This document shows positions 22,583 to 34,453 of a stretch of 64,000 nucleotides of DNA, in pieces. Origin of the DNA: Caprimulgus europaeus. Lineage: Eukaryota; Chordata; Aves; Caprimulgiformes; Caprimulgidae. The position numbers were made by a program, and so were the translations under genes. The stretch is taken from assembly GCA_907165065.1 (NCBI GenBank), contig OU015529.1, forward strand, positions 4,395,054 to 4,459,053, given 5' to 3'. Within the stretch, counting starts at the first letter, position 1, and every line of letters starts with the position of its first letter. The notes beneath the pieces are model-generated. The model was not told the origin of the DNA, ran no database searches, and saw only the letters and a program-made list of their open reading frames with translations.

Positions 22583-25500
22583 TAAACAGCATGAAGATAG
22601 GAACTATCATATGAGGCATAATCTGGGTGAAAATAAATTTTAAAAAAGTAGTTTTCAACCAGGTGTTAAAGAGTCTTTTACCATCTTGTATTTTTCCAGT
22701 AATTATGTGCAATTTCCTAGATGCTGGCCAAAGAAGGGTGGCAGAATCAGCTCCTCAAATAAATATGGTCACCTTGCCCATGGCTAAAATTTAGAAAAAT
22801 ATGTGGAGCTTAAATAAATGTGTTTACTGAACTAGGCTAACATTATTTTCACTGCAAGTTCCCGAGGAAGGTTCTGTTTTACCTGTTTTTTCTTTTTTTT
22901 TCTGTAATTCAGTAAAGATTCTTCTGAATTTGATGAAAACAATTTTTAGAAATTGGTCTTCACTGAGCTAGTCCAAGAAAAAAATAATGTAAAAGCAGCC
23001 ACTATTTATCAAATCAAAAATATTTTTCCCTGCTCTAGCTCGTAACATTTTTTGTCAGTCATGCTTTTTATGCACATGAATTTGAAACAATTTTCCTAAG
23101 GAATTCTTGGAACCCTCCCACATACCCTTTATTCTTCTGATTTTTTTTTTACTGTTTTGGTTTGGTGCAATGGTCATCATGCATTTGAATATATTGAATA
23201 TTTTCAGGAGAAGAACAAAAATAAATGGGCTGGACTTGGCTGACTAAACACAGTTAAATCCAGAAAACTGCTTTTGAGATAACTTGGACTTTTATGATGG
23301 GGAGCAGGATTACTCAAATGGGATAAAATATCATTAGTGCCTGACTAAAATACCTTCTGAAGGATTTTTGTCTTCAGATAGTCAGCTTAGGGAAACAACA
23401 AACCAAAGGATCATATTTTATGACTGACTATGATTTGGCCCTGCTCTGTCCGTGGCAGCCAGGCTACAAATACCTTTCATGCACAGGCAGTTGTGCAGAT
23501 GATGATGTTCCAATGGGACTCCTTGTGCTAATGACTTTCCAAGATGAGTAAAGTCTCATCACCTACCCCTATGAAATATAAATCAAGAAATCAGCCCTTC
23601 CAGTGGCTGGGGAACAAGAAGAGAGACTAAAATGCAAAATGATTTGTAAGGCACTGAAAAGGCACTGAAAATCTATCCAGCTTTCAGTTAAGAAAATGTA
23701 GGTTTTGTAAGAGGAAGAGAATGTAGCAGCCCCTTTTCCCATGGGGAGAAAAAAAATCCCCTTTTTAGAGAGTTTTCTTCTGGTCTTTTCAAATCAGTTG
23801 AGTTTCTCTGGGAGACAGGAATTCCTGGCAGGGAAAAATACCCTTTAATTCTTCACCTCTCTGGAAACTGAGCTGATGTTTCTTTTTTCCATGGTGCAGC
23901 CTGTCCCTGCTTTGTTGACCTCGATATTCCTCCTTGTTTAGAGAACTTTTGTCTTAGGCTGGAAAAAGGAAAAATACAGGCTTTCATCAGGCTAAAATGA
24001 AAGACAAAAACAAGAAGGCTTTGGGGTTTCTAGAGAATTACAGGCATTTCTGATACTTTAAAATTATTAAAAATTCTGTATCTGGTAACTGGATTCAAGC
24101 GAGTTCGGTCGATGTTTATTTCCTCTGAGTCTTTTAAAAACCTTCTCTTCCCTTCTATTTTTTTTATGATAGTGAAAGAATAATTTAGGAAACAACAGCA
24201 GAAAAGGACCCTTTTTCTTTGTCTAGCTCAGTATTTTGACTTTTAATCTCCTCACTGCCTTTGAAGGGAGCGGTGCAGCTCACGACAGTCCGCAGCGAAT
24301 TCACTCACATGGCAAAGAACTCATCGCCCCTGTTAGGAGAGATAATGTGGTAATGGGAATAGCAGGAGGAGGTATGGGTTTATGATGTCCTCCTTGTCCT
24401 AAGGGCGTTTCAAGTTTCATTTGTACCTCTACCACCAAGCCATGAGAAGGCAGTTGAACCTTCTCAGCCTGGAGTGTTTTCATGGTAGGAGCAGGGCCAG
24501 AAGAAGAGGCGAAATAAACAGCAGGATGGGACAAAACAACTTCCAAATATTTCACTTGCTTGTTTTCCCTCTCCATTCCTGGCTGCCAACACACCACTGG
24601 CCATAACAGGCTGTCCTTGTCCCACCCTTGTCCATCAGCAGCCCTGCCATCGTGAGGGTGATTGCTCCAGCCAAGCCCCCACCTCACTTAGGTCTCTTGA
24701 AATTTAGATTATTTACCCCTCCTGTTAGTTTTGACCAATACCACTGACCTCCCTCCTCTGCAGTGTTGTGCAGTGACCCATCCTGCTGGCAAATGCATGA
24801 TCCCTGCAAGGTGACCCACCACCATCCCAGCATGGTGTCTTTTTGGTGTGGTAAATTCATTAAAAACACTGAACTCGGCACTACAGAGAAGTGCAGAAGG
24901 AGAAAAAGACTTTGACAACTGATGAGAAAATGAGTATTGATTAAAGAAATCCCTCTTATTAAATAACACACTGTGGGTAGGGAATCAGGGGTAGTGTGGG
25001 GTAATATTTAGCAACACTCCATCTTTTCTTTTTTTGCTAGCAACAGTGTGCTCTCAGTATTTTTTTAGAGCAGCCAAGGGGAAATCCAAGGGTGGAAGTG
25101 GGTGAGCAAATGGCAGGTCTCCCTCCTGGAGCACATGCTGGAAAGACAATGTGCTGCCATTTGGCATGGAGATTCCATAAATCCTGCTCCAAAATCTGTC
25201 AAAAGATAAAGACATAACACAGAAAACATGATCTTATCCTTAATTCTTATGGAGTGTGTAGATTCAAGAAAGCTGAGAAGAAATCTGATCCAGTAGAGTT
25301 AGACATTTGCAGTCAACATCTGCCTGGTGATTGTATCACTTCCAACACTGAACATTAAAATATTAAATGGATTGAATGTTTCATTCAAATTTTGAATTGA
25401 TTCAGTTCCTGGTCAGGGATTAGTAAAGCCTTGATCGTTACAGAAGAAGCTGAAACTGCAGGAAAGGAATTGACTGATGTCCCTTGGGAGCACTGACATA

Positions 25501-25705
25501 TGCCACAGTCAGAAGAAGCCTCAGCAGGTGGACCAAAAATGTCAAAATCACAAAAGCAGATCTAGTGAGGAGCTGAAATGATGGTTGGATTGGAAAGGCA
25601 GGGGGGGTTAAAGCAACCAAGAATTAAGGAGGCCTATGACAAGCTCCTGAACTGGCAGAGAGGGGCTCCCAAATCTGATTGCAGGCAGGGACTGGGGGGA
25701 AGCTT
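22583..25705. other. Non-coding stretch, nothing recognised
   Basis: About 3.1 kb, AT-rich. A few CpGs cluster at 24105-24125 and 24268-24298 (agcggtgcag, cacgacagtccgcagcga), more than the local background, but there is no associated coding frame that I can support. 'ggcactgaaaaggcactgaaaa' near 23651 is a trivial short duplication. Confidence 0.5.
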
Positions 25706-25833
25706 GAAGGAAGGTGATGGGAGGTGTGGATGTAGAGGGGACACATGCAGAAGGAAGCTGGTGGGAGGTGTGGATGCAGAGGGGACACATGCAGAAGGAA
25801 GCTGGTGGGAGGTGTGGATGCAGAGGGGATACA
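25706..25833. repeat. 44-bp minisatellite, about 2.9 copies
   Basis: Copies start at 25706, 25750 and 25794, each beginning 'gaaggaag' and containing 'gggaggtgtggatg' then 'agaggggacacatgca'. The third copy is partial (ending near 'ggggatacag'). Copies 2 and 3 are nearly identical, and copy 1 differs at several sites. Because 44 is not a multiple of 3, each copy is read in a different frame, which argues against a coding repeat. Confidence 0.93.
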
Positions 25834-26269
25834 GGTTGGCTCAGGAGCACTTGGCTCTGTGCACTGCAAGGTGCTCCTGAAGCAGACTCAGAAATCAGCT
25901 TGGTCTCAGAAATGAGGCTTGGGCACAGGTTTGCAAACACTCATGTGGAGGAGAGAACAGCAGTGCTGTAAATTTGGGGAGATGTAAAAACAAAAATAAG
26001 GGAATTGCCAGCTACTGTGACAAATGGAGAAGAGGGATGTTAATATTAAAAGGTGAAGGGCTGCAAGAGAAGAACTGTTAATTACATGCATGGTGATGCA
26101 TACATTAACCTTTGCCTACACTGAAAAATGTTTCAGCAACAGGCTGAAAGGTTCCTGCACGGACAATAAAAACTCTGCACCGTGCTCTTACTACTCCGGC
26201 CTTGGGTTCACACGGTAAAAATGTGAATGCCTGACAGTTGCCTCCTCTTGGATGGCACAGCCTGTGTCA
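25834..26269. other. Non-coding stretch, nothing recognised
   Basis: Unique-looking sequence between the minisatellite and the next CR1 copy. No coding or RNA signal seen. Confidence 0.5.
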
Positions 26270-26954
26270 TTGATTTATTGATTGACAACTGGCTGAACAT
26301 GAGCCAGCAGTGTGCCCAGGTGGCCAAGAAGGCCAATGGCATCCTGGACTGGATCAGCACCAGTGTGGCCAGTAGGACCAGGGAAGTGATTGTCCCACTG
26401 CACTGGGCACTGGTGAGGCCGCAGCTTGAGTGCTGGGTTCAGTGTTGGGCCCCTCACTCCCAGAAGGACCTGGAGGTGCTGGAACGTGTTCAGAGAAGGG
26501 CAACGGAGCTGGGGAAGGGTCTGGAGCACAAGTGTGCTGAGTTCCCGGCTGAGGGAACTGGGGGTGTTGAGCCTGGAGAAAAGGAGGCTGAGGGGAGACC
26601 TTCTGGCTCTGTCCAAGTCCCTGCAAGGAGGGTGGAGAGAGGTGGGGGTGGGTCTGTTCAACCAAGAAACAAGGGACAGGACAAGAGGAAATGGCCTCAA
26701 GTTGTGCCCAGGGCAGTTGAGATGGGATGTGAGGAAGAATTTCTTTGTTGAAAGGGTTCTGAGGCATTGGAAGGGGCTGCCCAGGGCAGTGGTGGAGTCC
26801 TCATCCCTGGAGGGATTGAAGAGTCGTGTAGACACAGTGCTGAGGGACATGGGTTAGTTGGGGACTTGTCAGTGTTGGGTTCATGGTTGGCCTTGATGAT
26901 GTTAAAGGTCTTTTCCAATAGAGGCAATTCTGGGGTTCTGTGATTCTGTGATTG
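26270..26954 (+). mobile_element. CR1 LINE fragment, longest copy in the window (group B)
   Basis: About 685 bp. It reaches further 5' into ORF2 than the other copies: the translation [20 protein letters not shown] begins near 26275. The 3' end carries 'gtcagtgttgggttcatggt' and 'ggttctgtgattctgtgatt'. It is a sister of the copy at 3557-4080 with roughly 94% identity over the shared 520 bp, but their 5' truncation points differ. They are therefore separate retrotransposition events and not a segmental duplication. Confidence 0.96.
26277..26857 (+). pseudogene. CR1 ORF2 C-terminal remnant, frameshifted
   Basis: The frame that starts with [12 protein letters not shown] continues through [40 protein letters not shown] and [20 protein letters not shown]. 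The conserved continuation ([76 protein letters not shown]) then lies in another plus-strand frame, ending with a stop at 26857. The switch lies around 26530-26550, at the boundary that in the group C copies reads continuously as [11 protein letters not shown]. The same break occurs in the copy at 3557-4080. Reverse-transcriptase and endonuclease domains are absent. Confidence 0.88.
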
Positions 26955-27571
26955 CTTCAAAACCCCAACCATTTGCACAACAGACCATAAGGAGAGTGGT
27001 TGGTGTCCTGACAAAGCCAGCCCTGAGCAGAACATGCCATCAGCAGTATGACAGTACGATGCATTAATCCCGTGCTGCTGTTAATAATGCATTTGCCACA
27101 GTAACTTATGACTGCTGCGTCTCTAATACATATCACAATAAACGAGTCAAATCCCGACCTGCTCACAGAAGGCAGGAGCCCACTGCTGATTCAAGATAAT
27201 TTCCCTGAGTGAGAACTTGAGGATTAACTCTCCATTGCTTTATGCTTGGGATTTAAAACATTACAAGCTTGATACTGGTTTCAGATTAACCAATCTTTCT
27301 TTATTTGGAGAACAGGGTTGGAAATAATAGATAAGAACAAAGACACCTGGGGCAGTGAGGTCCATTCAGGCAAAGGCTGAAAATGTGCTTCCACAGAAGC
27401 AGATCTTTTGAAAGGTTGGAGTTATACTACCCCTGAATTCTCACCAAACAGGAACAATATGCCTTAACTCTGCCTGTGTTACAATTTCACTCAATACTGC
27501 CTGCCTGGATTTTTGTTTGAATTCTGACCAGGTGCATGGCATTGCAAGTGAACTCCCCAACAGCACAGGGA

Positions 27572-27572
<1 letters not shown>
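26955..27572. other. Non-coding stretch, nothing recognised
   Basis: Unique-looking sequence directly after the CR1 tail. It is rich in words such as 'gttaataatgcatttgccac' that resemble conserved noncoding DNA, but there is no coding signal. Confidence 0.45.
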
Positions 27573-27603
<31 letters not shown>

Positions 27604-27604
27604 G
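27573..27604. repeat. (TAAA)n microsatellite
   Basis: About seven uninterrupted TAAA units followed by 'taagtaatcaatta'. A simple tract that may vary in length. Confidence 0.95.
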
Positions 27605-30600
27605 TAATCAATTATATTTTTGACACTTCCAGAAGGAAGGTGTTTAACATACAAGAGATCCATCACACACCACTTGTCAAATGAGTCACCCTAAGCTTGT
27701 AGGAACCTTATTATGTGGCGTGCTTTTAATGAAATTAAGCTGTTATTAAAGGCTTCAAAATATCCAACTCTTTACTGAACATCTTGTAAAGCATCCTGAA
27801 CAATTTCTGCTCATCTTCTTAAAAGCACGCTGCTTCTATGACAGGGGACAAATGGATTTCACTTCTGCTGGGGTTGTTTGGTTCAAAACTAGCAAACTCA
27901 CCATTAATTATTGATCTGCCTTGTCAAGCTCTAGCATCAATTACTGCAGTACTAGCACATGGGGCTCTGGAATTAAAAGCATCCATAACCTTTGTGTGGA
28001 AAGGGCTGAATCTTTCTGGCTTAAGAATATCATCTTTCTTCCACGACACCTTCATGACTTCTATATCTATGGTCTCCACTCACACGTGGCTGTTTCCCAG
28101 TGCAGGTGAACCTCTGAGTTGATTAAATAAGAGTAGTAAATGGTACCCAGACAGACCCCCTGATAAGCATAAGGTTGTTCATTTCTGGAGCTGATGCTCT
28201 GCTCCCTGGGGAGAGTGGAAACTGCTGGGTCACTATTTTTTTACTCCTCAGTTTTAGGTTTGTAAAAATATCTTTGCTTTTCATCCATTCCAGCTGTGAC
28301 GTGTATTTGATAGGTAGAAATGAATGTTATGGCCATCAGGGTTGGAAGATGAATCAGTTGATATTTCCCTGGTGTAACAAGATTCAGATTTACTTCTGGA
28401 AAATGATTCTTGGCAGGGAATTCTAAAATCCTGGGCTGAGGAAACATGTTTTTGCAATTGGACTTGTTGATGAAAGTATAAGCAAAGGAAAGAGCAATAC
28501 TTCTTTTCTGACTGATTCAAGATATATTAGCTTGCCAATTTTAGAAATCTATGAAAAATCACCTTGTAGTTATTAAGGCTGGGATTTCCAATGAATTACA
28601 GGAGCCTTAGAGCAATATTTCTGAGAGCTTTTATATAGACACATTTCTTAGCACTGAAAAACAGGGAAATAATACTTCACATGGGATTTGTGGGTTTGCA
28701 AATGAAAGCAACACTTGCTCTTAGCAACATGAGTGCATAAAAGAGCTGAGTCTTCACTCTAACCTCAGTGGATATTGCAACCCACAAATTAATGCTCACT
28801 TTCTACCTGGTTGTGGACTGCTGCTCCAAAATGTGCATTTCAGAGGGACCTTCTCCTCCAGAACTATTGTTGGGTTTCAGGCTTGAGCAGGCAGCTGCCA
28901 GCCTGTTTTTCCCCATTTAATCCTGTGATTTATGGTTAGATTGGGAATTTCTCTGCCTTCCATGATTTTTACAGCACCTATTTCAAGACAACCTTCATCC
29001 TGTGGCAGCACCATATACTAAAGTGAATGTGTTTATGAAGTATTAAAATGAAGAAGAAATTGTAAGGTATGAAACTGGAGAGAAACTGCTGAGTGTAACC
29101 CACAGTATTGATTTTTTCCCTTCAGGATCTTCCAGCTACAGTAAATCAGTGAAGTCTGACTTTTTAGAGCCTCACATGTAGCTGTTATCCCTTGGCAGAA
29201 AAGGAATCAAGCAGTCTGAGGACATTGCACTTGTACACTCAACAGGGAGGTGCAGCTGACAAAGTCTTTGTATCAAATGCATCTTAGTGAATGAGGCTAA
29301 AATAAAAATCTCATTTATTTAAGAGGGAAAAACCATGGACATTTGCATAAAGTTTCCATAAAATTTTGAGGAAAATGCTTCTGTTTCACTTACCTGCTTT
29401 ATTAGACAGGAAAAAATGGTCTCTAGACCTTACAAAAACACGTACCTTAAACCAGCCCATGCAGCTAAGGTTATTGAGCCATTGAGCTCATCACACCCTT
29501 TCCTTTCACACCTGACCTGGAAGCTAAATTAATAAACAGTTTTCCACCTTAACTGGCTGGTCAGATGTGGGAGCAGCTGAGAAAACATGCTGAAGGTTGC
29601 TCCTTGAGACCCAGTCAGCAAACTGTGACTGCTCAAGGGATGTCTTCAGACAGGGCAGAGCCGTGGCTGACCAATGTCCTGGCATTGGTCTGTGGCTTCA
29701 GCTCGGTATCAGCCAAGGGGAATTGCTCAGATAAATACTGAGGTCACAGGAGCTGGGTTAACTGCAGTCCAGAGTGATGGAAATTCATAACTAATGATTT
29801 CACCATGACCTATGAATAAGGATCTGACCTTCCTGGTGGGTCAGCTGAGTCAATGGTTAGCAGACCAGCCCTTTGTTGTCTTACAAACACATAGCTGCTG
29901 AAATAGAGACCTCCCAGAAGCCAGCAGGCTATGCCTAGGATCCCATGCCTTGAAAACCAGAAGCAGCTTTCAGCTACTGATCCAATCCTCTGCCAAAGGC
30001 TACTCCTAGAGACCATAAAGGCTGGAGATGCATGGTGCTAAGGTAGTGCATGGAGAAGTCTTTGTGTGCTTGTGTGGTACTTTCCTCCTCCTGCATCTTC
30101 ACAGGAGCCAACATCCCCTCAGCCAGTCGAGCTTTTATGGAAAAAAGAATCACATCCAAATGGTTCTCCCTTTGCTCTAGACAGCAGATGGGGGAAGCTA
30201 AAGAGGTCAATGGGCCACAATTGTCTTTTCTCTCAAGGGAAACAGAGAAGTTGGAACTTCCTATTCTTTGATTCAGAATTTAGGAGAAATACAACTTGCA
30301 TCAGGCATTTCACCTTTCTGGAACACTTCAAAACCCCATATACTTTGCTGGTCTAACCTTAAACAAGCTAGCTACTGGGCTAGGCATGTCTCTTGGCAGT
30401 GAAACAGAAGGGATAGAAGGCTCCAATGGTCTACCATTTCCCCCTGAAATAGACATACTCACTCCATGAAGGCTGAACAACACAGAAGAGTTTGGAGAGC
30501 TTGGAGATTGGCAACACAGGAGATCCCACCAATTTTTCTTGCACTTTCTGGTCACACAGATGTTTGTGTATGGAGATACTACAAGGATATGCAGGAAAAT

Positions 30601-33600
30601 GAATGAAGTAAACATTTCCATGATTAATTTTGTCAGTCCACTCACCCTCAGCATCTCCACCTGGTCCCACATGACTCTCAACTGACTGTGAATTTATGGG
30701 TCACTTGAACAAGTGGAGTGTCAGTCAACCAGCAACCACTGAGGAGCCCTGTCCCAGGCACTATCAGAGCATCCTCACTCCCTTCAGAAGAAGGAAGGGC
30801 TGTGCTTGGAAAAGCAAGCATGCCAAAAATGGATTTGTGAGAACACTTATGCCCTTTAACAAGCTGGATTAAAAATAATAAGTCTCATCAGGAGGCTCAG
30901 TTTAATTGCTGGGATTGTGCCAGCAATGGAAACGTTAAGGGGAGGAAAGCTAGCAGGAGATGTGTCCAGAAGAAATGTGTTCCCTTGACTTCCCTCACCA
31001 CTAACTGGTGGAGAAAACTGGCCCATGCTTCAGTTTTGCCTTTGATTCAACATAATGACTAAAGCCTGCAAAGATAATTGGTGTTATGGCCATTTGTGCT
31101 GGCAGCTGCACTCCAGTACTTTTAAAAATCATTATCTGTTAAGACATTTGCAAATATACAATGAGCCTGGCAATGCCTCATTAAAGCACTGAAGAAGACA
31201 GTCATAAATTTTATTGCCTCAGCATTACATGTTCAAGTCATAATGGTACAGATCTGTTCTGAATGTATAAATTCCCTTATCGCTTCAGCAAAATCTCATG
31301 TATTTCTGGACAAGCTCTTGAGAAGGGCATAAAAATGAAAAATGCCATCAGCATTCAAACAGAGAAGTCTGATCGGCTCAATTTTTTCTCATTTAAGGAA
31401 AATTCTTGCTTTAACCACGTAGAGAACATATTTTAAAATGTAACCATACCAAAACATCAGACAAATACTATTCCTGCAGCAATTTTAGGCAATAAACTTA
31501 TCTATGATGCTTCACTTCCAGCCCACTATTTCTCCTGATACACATTAACTTTTATTTCAAGCTCTCTACCCAAACTTATTGAGGTCAGTGGAAAGATTAT
31601 CTTTGGTTTCTCTCAGTTTTACATCAAACCCTTCATCAGGACATCTCAATTTTTATTAGGAGAGAAGAAATTTGCTAGTGGTTTAGAAAAACTGTTTTGC
31701 CATTGGCTTAGAAAAATGGATTGTTATTAAATGGAGCTGAAACATGGGAATTAATGTGATATTATTCTGTATTCTAGGATCAAGCCTCTAGTCTGTCTTC
31801 AAGAATTCGCTGTTTGCTGTAAATTTATATGTATAAAAGAGAGACATTAATAAGAATTTAATTCTGTGAACTTTCCAGAAGTTTAATAGTGTTTGAGAGA
31901 CAAGCAAATCTCAGTGAGTGAATCATCTGTGTCTCATTCCACACAAACCTGGAATTGAGCTTTACATAAATGAACATCGATAAATATTATTTAGCCTAAT
32001 GAAATCCCCACTTGCTGGGATCAGTTTCTCACTGTTACTCCTGCTCTTCCACTCTGCAGGTCTTTGGATGTGGTGAGGGATATTTCAGGATGCATATTCT
32101 CCTTGATGTGCATGCAAGTCACCTCTTTGTGCAGCTGTTTATTTGCATGCGTATCCAGGGGAAAATAAATCGCCTTTGTATAGCTTCTCAGAGGGAGTTA
32201 ATCTGTTTAGGATTGAGCCATCTATTCTATATGACAGGAGACTGCTGCATTAAATGACATGGATGCTGGAACATCCATGCTAGAGTTTCACTGCTACGCT
32301 GTCATGGTGAAGGAGATATAGAGCAGGGACAATAAGATGACACTATCAATATAAAGACAGATTTACCATCATCGTCCCCAGTGATTTAATTCAAGGGTAT
32401 GATATCATTCACTTTGAGTTAATGCAGAAATACAGTCTGTATTTCAAGGTCTGAACATTTCCATATAGATTAAAATACCACTCACTCACAAATGGTTCAA
32501 AGTCTTTACACGCTTTTTGGAGCTAGATTGCCAAGCGATGTCCTGGAAGGCTTTCCTGACACTGCATGAGAAGGGCATTCCTGCTGTAAGCTATGAACTG
32601 GAGCTAGGATAACACCAGCTGGAATGGAGGGAGCAGGAAAGGGATGGATCATCGACATCCCTCAGCCTCCAAAACATTTTCACCTGTGCCATGAATGCTA
32701 GAGCCCAACGTGAGCTGCGGGCTGGTACATGGCCATCGGATACCTGGCATGGCCATGCAGGTGACCTCCACACAGCCTCTTCCATCCTTCTGCATCTCTT
32801 TGCTACCCCAGCTGAGAACTGTTTTAAAAAGAGAGGAATAAAGCAAACACATGTAGGGTTTGTCATTTTAAAGGCAAGACAAAATCTAAAAAAAAGAAAA
32901 ACAAACATGGAATCATAGGAAAATCTTACAAATACATGAGAGGCTCTAAGTGTTTTGATCACTGAACTTGTCCAGAGGTGTTGCCAGATTTTTTTCTCAG
33001 CATGCTGGAAAGCCTCTGCCCTGGGATAGGTCTGCTTTGTCCAGCATTAGGGGAATCGGTTTGGCCTTGCTGAAGCTGAGGGTGGAGTTGGGAATGAAGC
33101 CTGGTTCTTGGTTGAACCCTGGCTTTGATCTAAACTATGGAGAGACTAGCACCTCTCACCATAATTTAGGATCTGCCACAAATATTTAAGCTTCAGATTT
33201 TTTTTCCCCCCTTCCTTTTTCCATCTTTAGGTTTTTTCCTTCTCCTCCTGGACTCTCTCATAATTTCAGGAGCTTGACCTCCGAGCAATGTTGGCAGCTG
33301 TGTATGCCAATGTTGACATCCCAGCCATGAACAGCTGCACAGCCCACAAACCTCCATAGTCAGAAGGTCAAATCACCTCAGGAAAAATAAAATAAAATTA
33401 AGAACTAATAATTGGCCAATCCCCAACACCTTCAGCTTGAAAATCTTACTGTGTTTAAGAACACAAGTAGCACTTTTCTAAAGGCTTCCCAGCCATTTGC
33501 TAGACCCCAACCTGAGTGGGCAGATTAGAAGGGACAAAATCTTGGCTTAGTTCCCCAAAATACCAGTCAGCTTCATCAAATATATCAAGGCAAGGGAGCT

Positions 33601-34299
33601 GGCTCAGGGAAATTCCTCTTTGGACCAAGAAGTCATTCAAACCAGGAGTCAAATCCCAATTCTTGTGCTGTCTAGGATGTTATACAGCTGTATACTTGGT
33701 GAGGGGATAGCCCAGCCCTCAGCAAGCCTCTGAGGTCCAGTCAAGTATGTTCTCACTGAAACACCGAGCCCTCAAGGGCAGTAAGTACAATATACAGCAT
33801 CTACAGGGAATAATTTTAGGATTAAAAACAGGAAAGAACTTTCTGCCCTGTTTCGGTTTAGACTTGGAAATTAATGTATTGTCCCTAGCTGCGTATTTAA
33901 GGGATATTGCTGCAGGACAGACTGATGTTTATCAAATCAGAAGCATTGCTGGTGCAGCACCTGTATTTCTGTTTAGCTATTCTGCCTGGAATATGGGGTT
34001 ACAGGACACCAGAGAAATCCACAGCACGGTATTAAAATAAGTGGATAACCTCACCAGCACCCTGTGCTGATGTTGCAGTTTTCATTACATTCCTATTACA
34101 GCAGCACATTTCAATGTCTCTTTTTTGCATCTGGTGATGCTTTTCAACTCCAGGTCTCCCCTGGAGACTTCTGTAAAACTTCCTGTGTGTTGTCTTCTAG
34201 CATCAGCATCCTGCCACAAGCAAAACCATGCAAGTAATGTACAAAGCTGATTTACAGCATACACCTATGATGGAGAGCAGATGTATGAGGCTGGGATCT
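27605..34299. other. Long CR1-free non-coding stretch
   Basis: About 6.7 kb without a recognised transposon. Open frames (up to 123 codons at 32591-32962 -) have no recognised content. Two stretches, 27690-27990 and 31060-31400, look like candidate conserved noncoding elements and are treated in the findings. Confidence 0.5.
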
Positions 34300-34453
34300 A
34301 TGGGAAATGGTGGAGTCACCGTCCCTGGAGGTATTTAAAAGACATGTAGATGTGGTACTTATGGTCATGGTTTAGTGGTGGACTTGGCAGTGTCAGGTCT
34401 ATGGTTGGACTTGATGATCTTACAGGTCTTTTCCAACCTAAATGATTCTATGG
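34300..34453 (+). mobile_element. CR1 LINE 3' tail (group B-like)
   Basis: About 154 bp, from 'aatggtggagtcaccgtccc' through 'tggttggacttgatgatctt', to 'ccaacctaaatgattctatg'. Only the last ORF2 codons (SPSLEVFKRHVDVV-like) and the 3' UTR remain. Its tail is closer to a generic CR1 3' end than those of the copies at 3557 and 26270, suggesting another subfamily. Confidence 0.92.

Noticed and set aside
25578-25971. Open frames with repeated Gly/Arg/Cys segments
   Set aside because: Produced by the 44-bp minisatellite, whose period is not a multiple of three. No coding evidence.
26275-26850. 191-codon minus-strand open frame
   Set aside because: It lies entirely within the plus-strand CR1 copy and is the antisense shadow of its ORF2 and 3' UTR. 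Similar antisense frames occur in other CR1 copies (20239-20793, 21922-22488).
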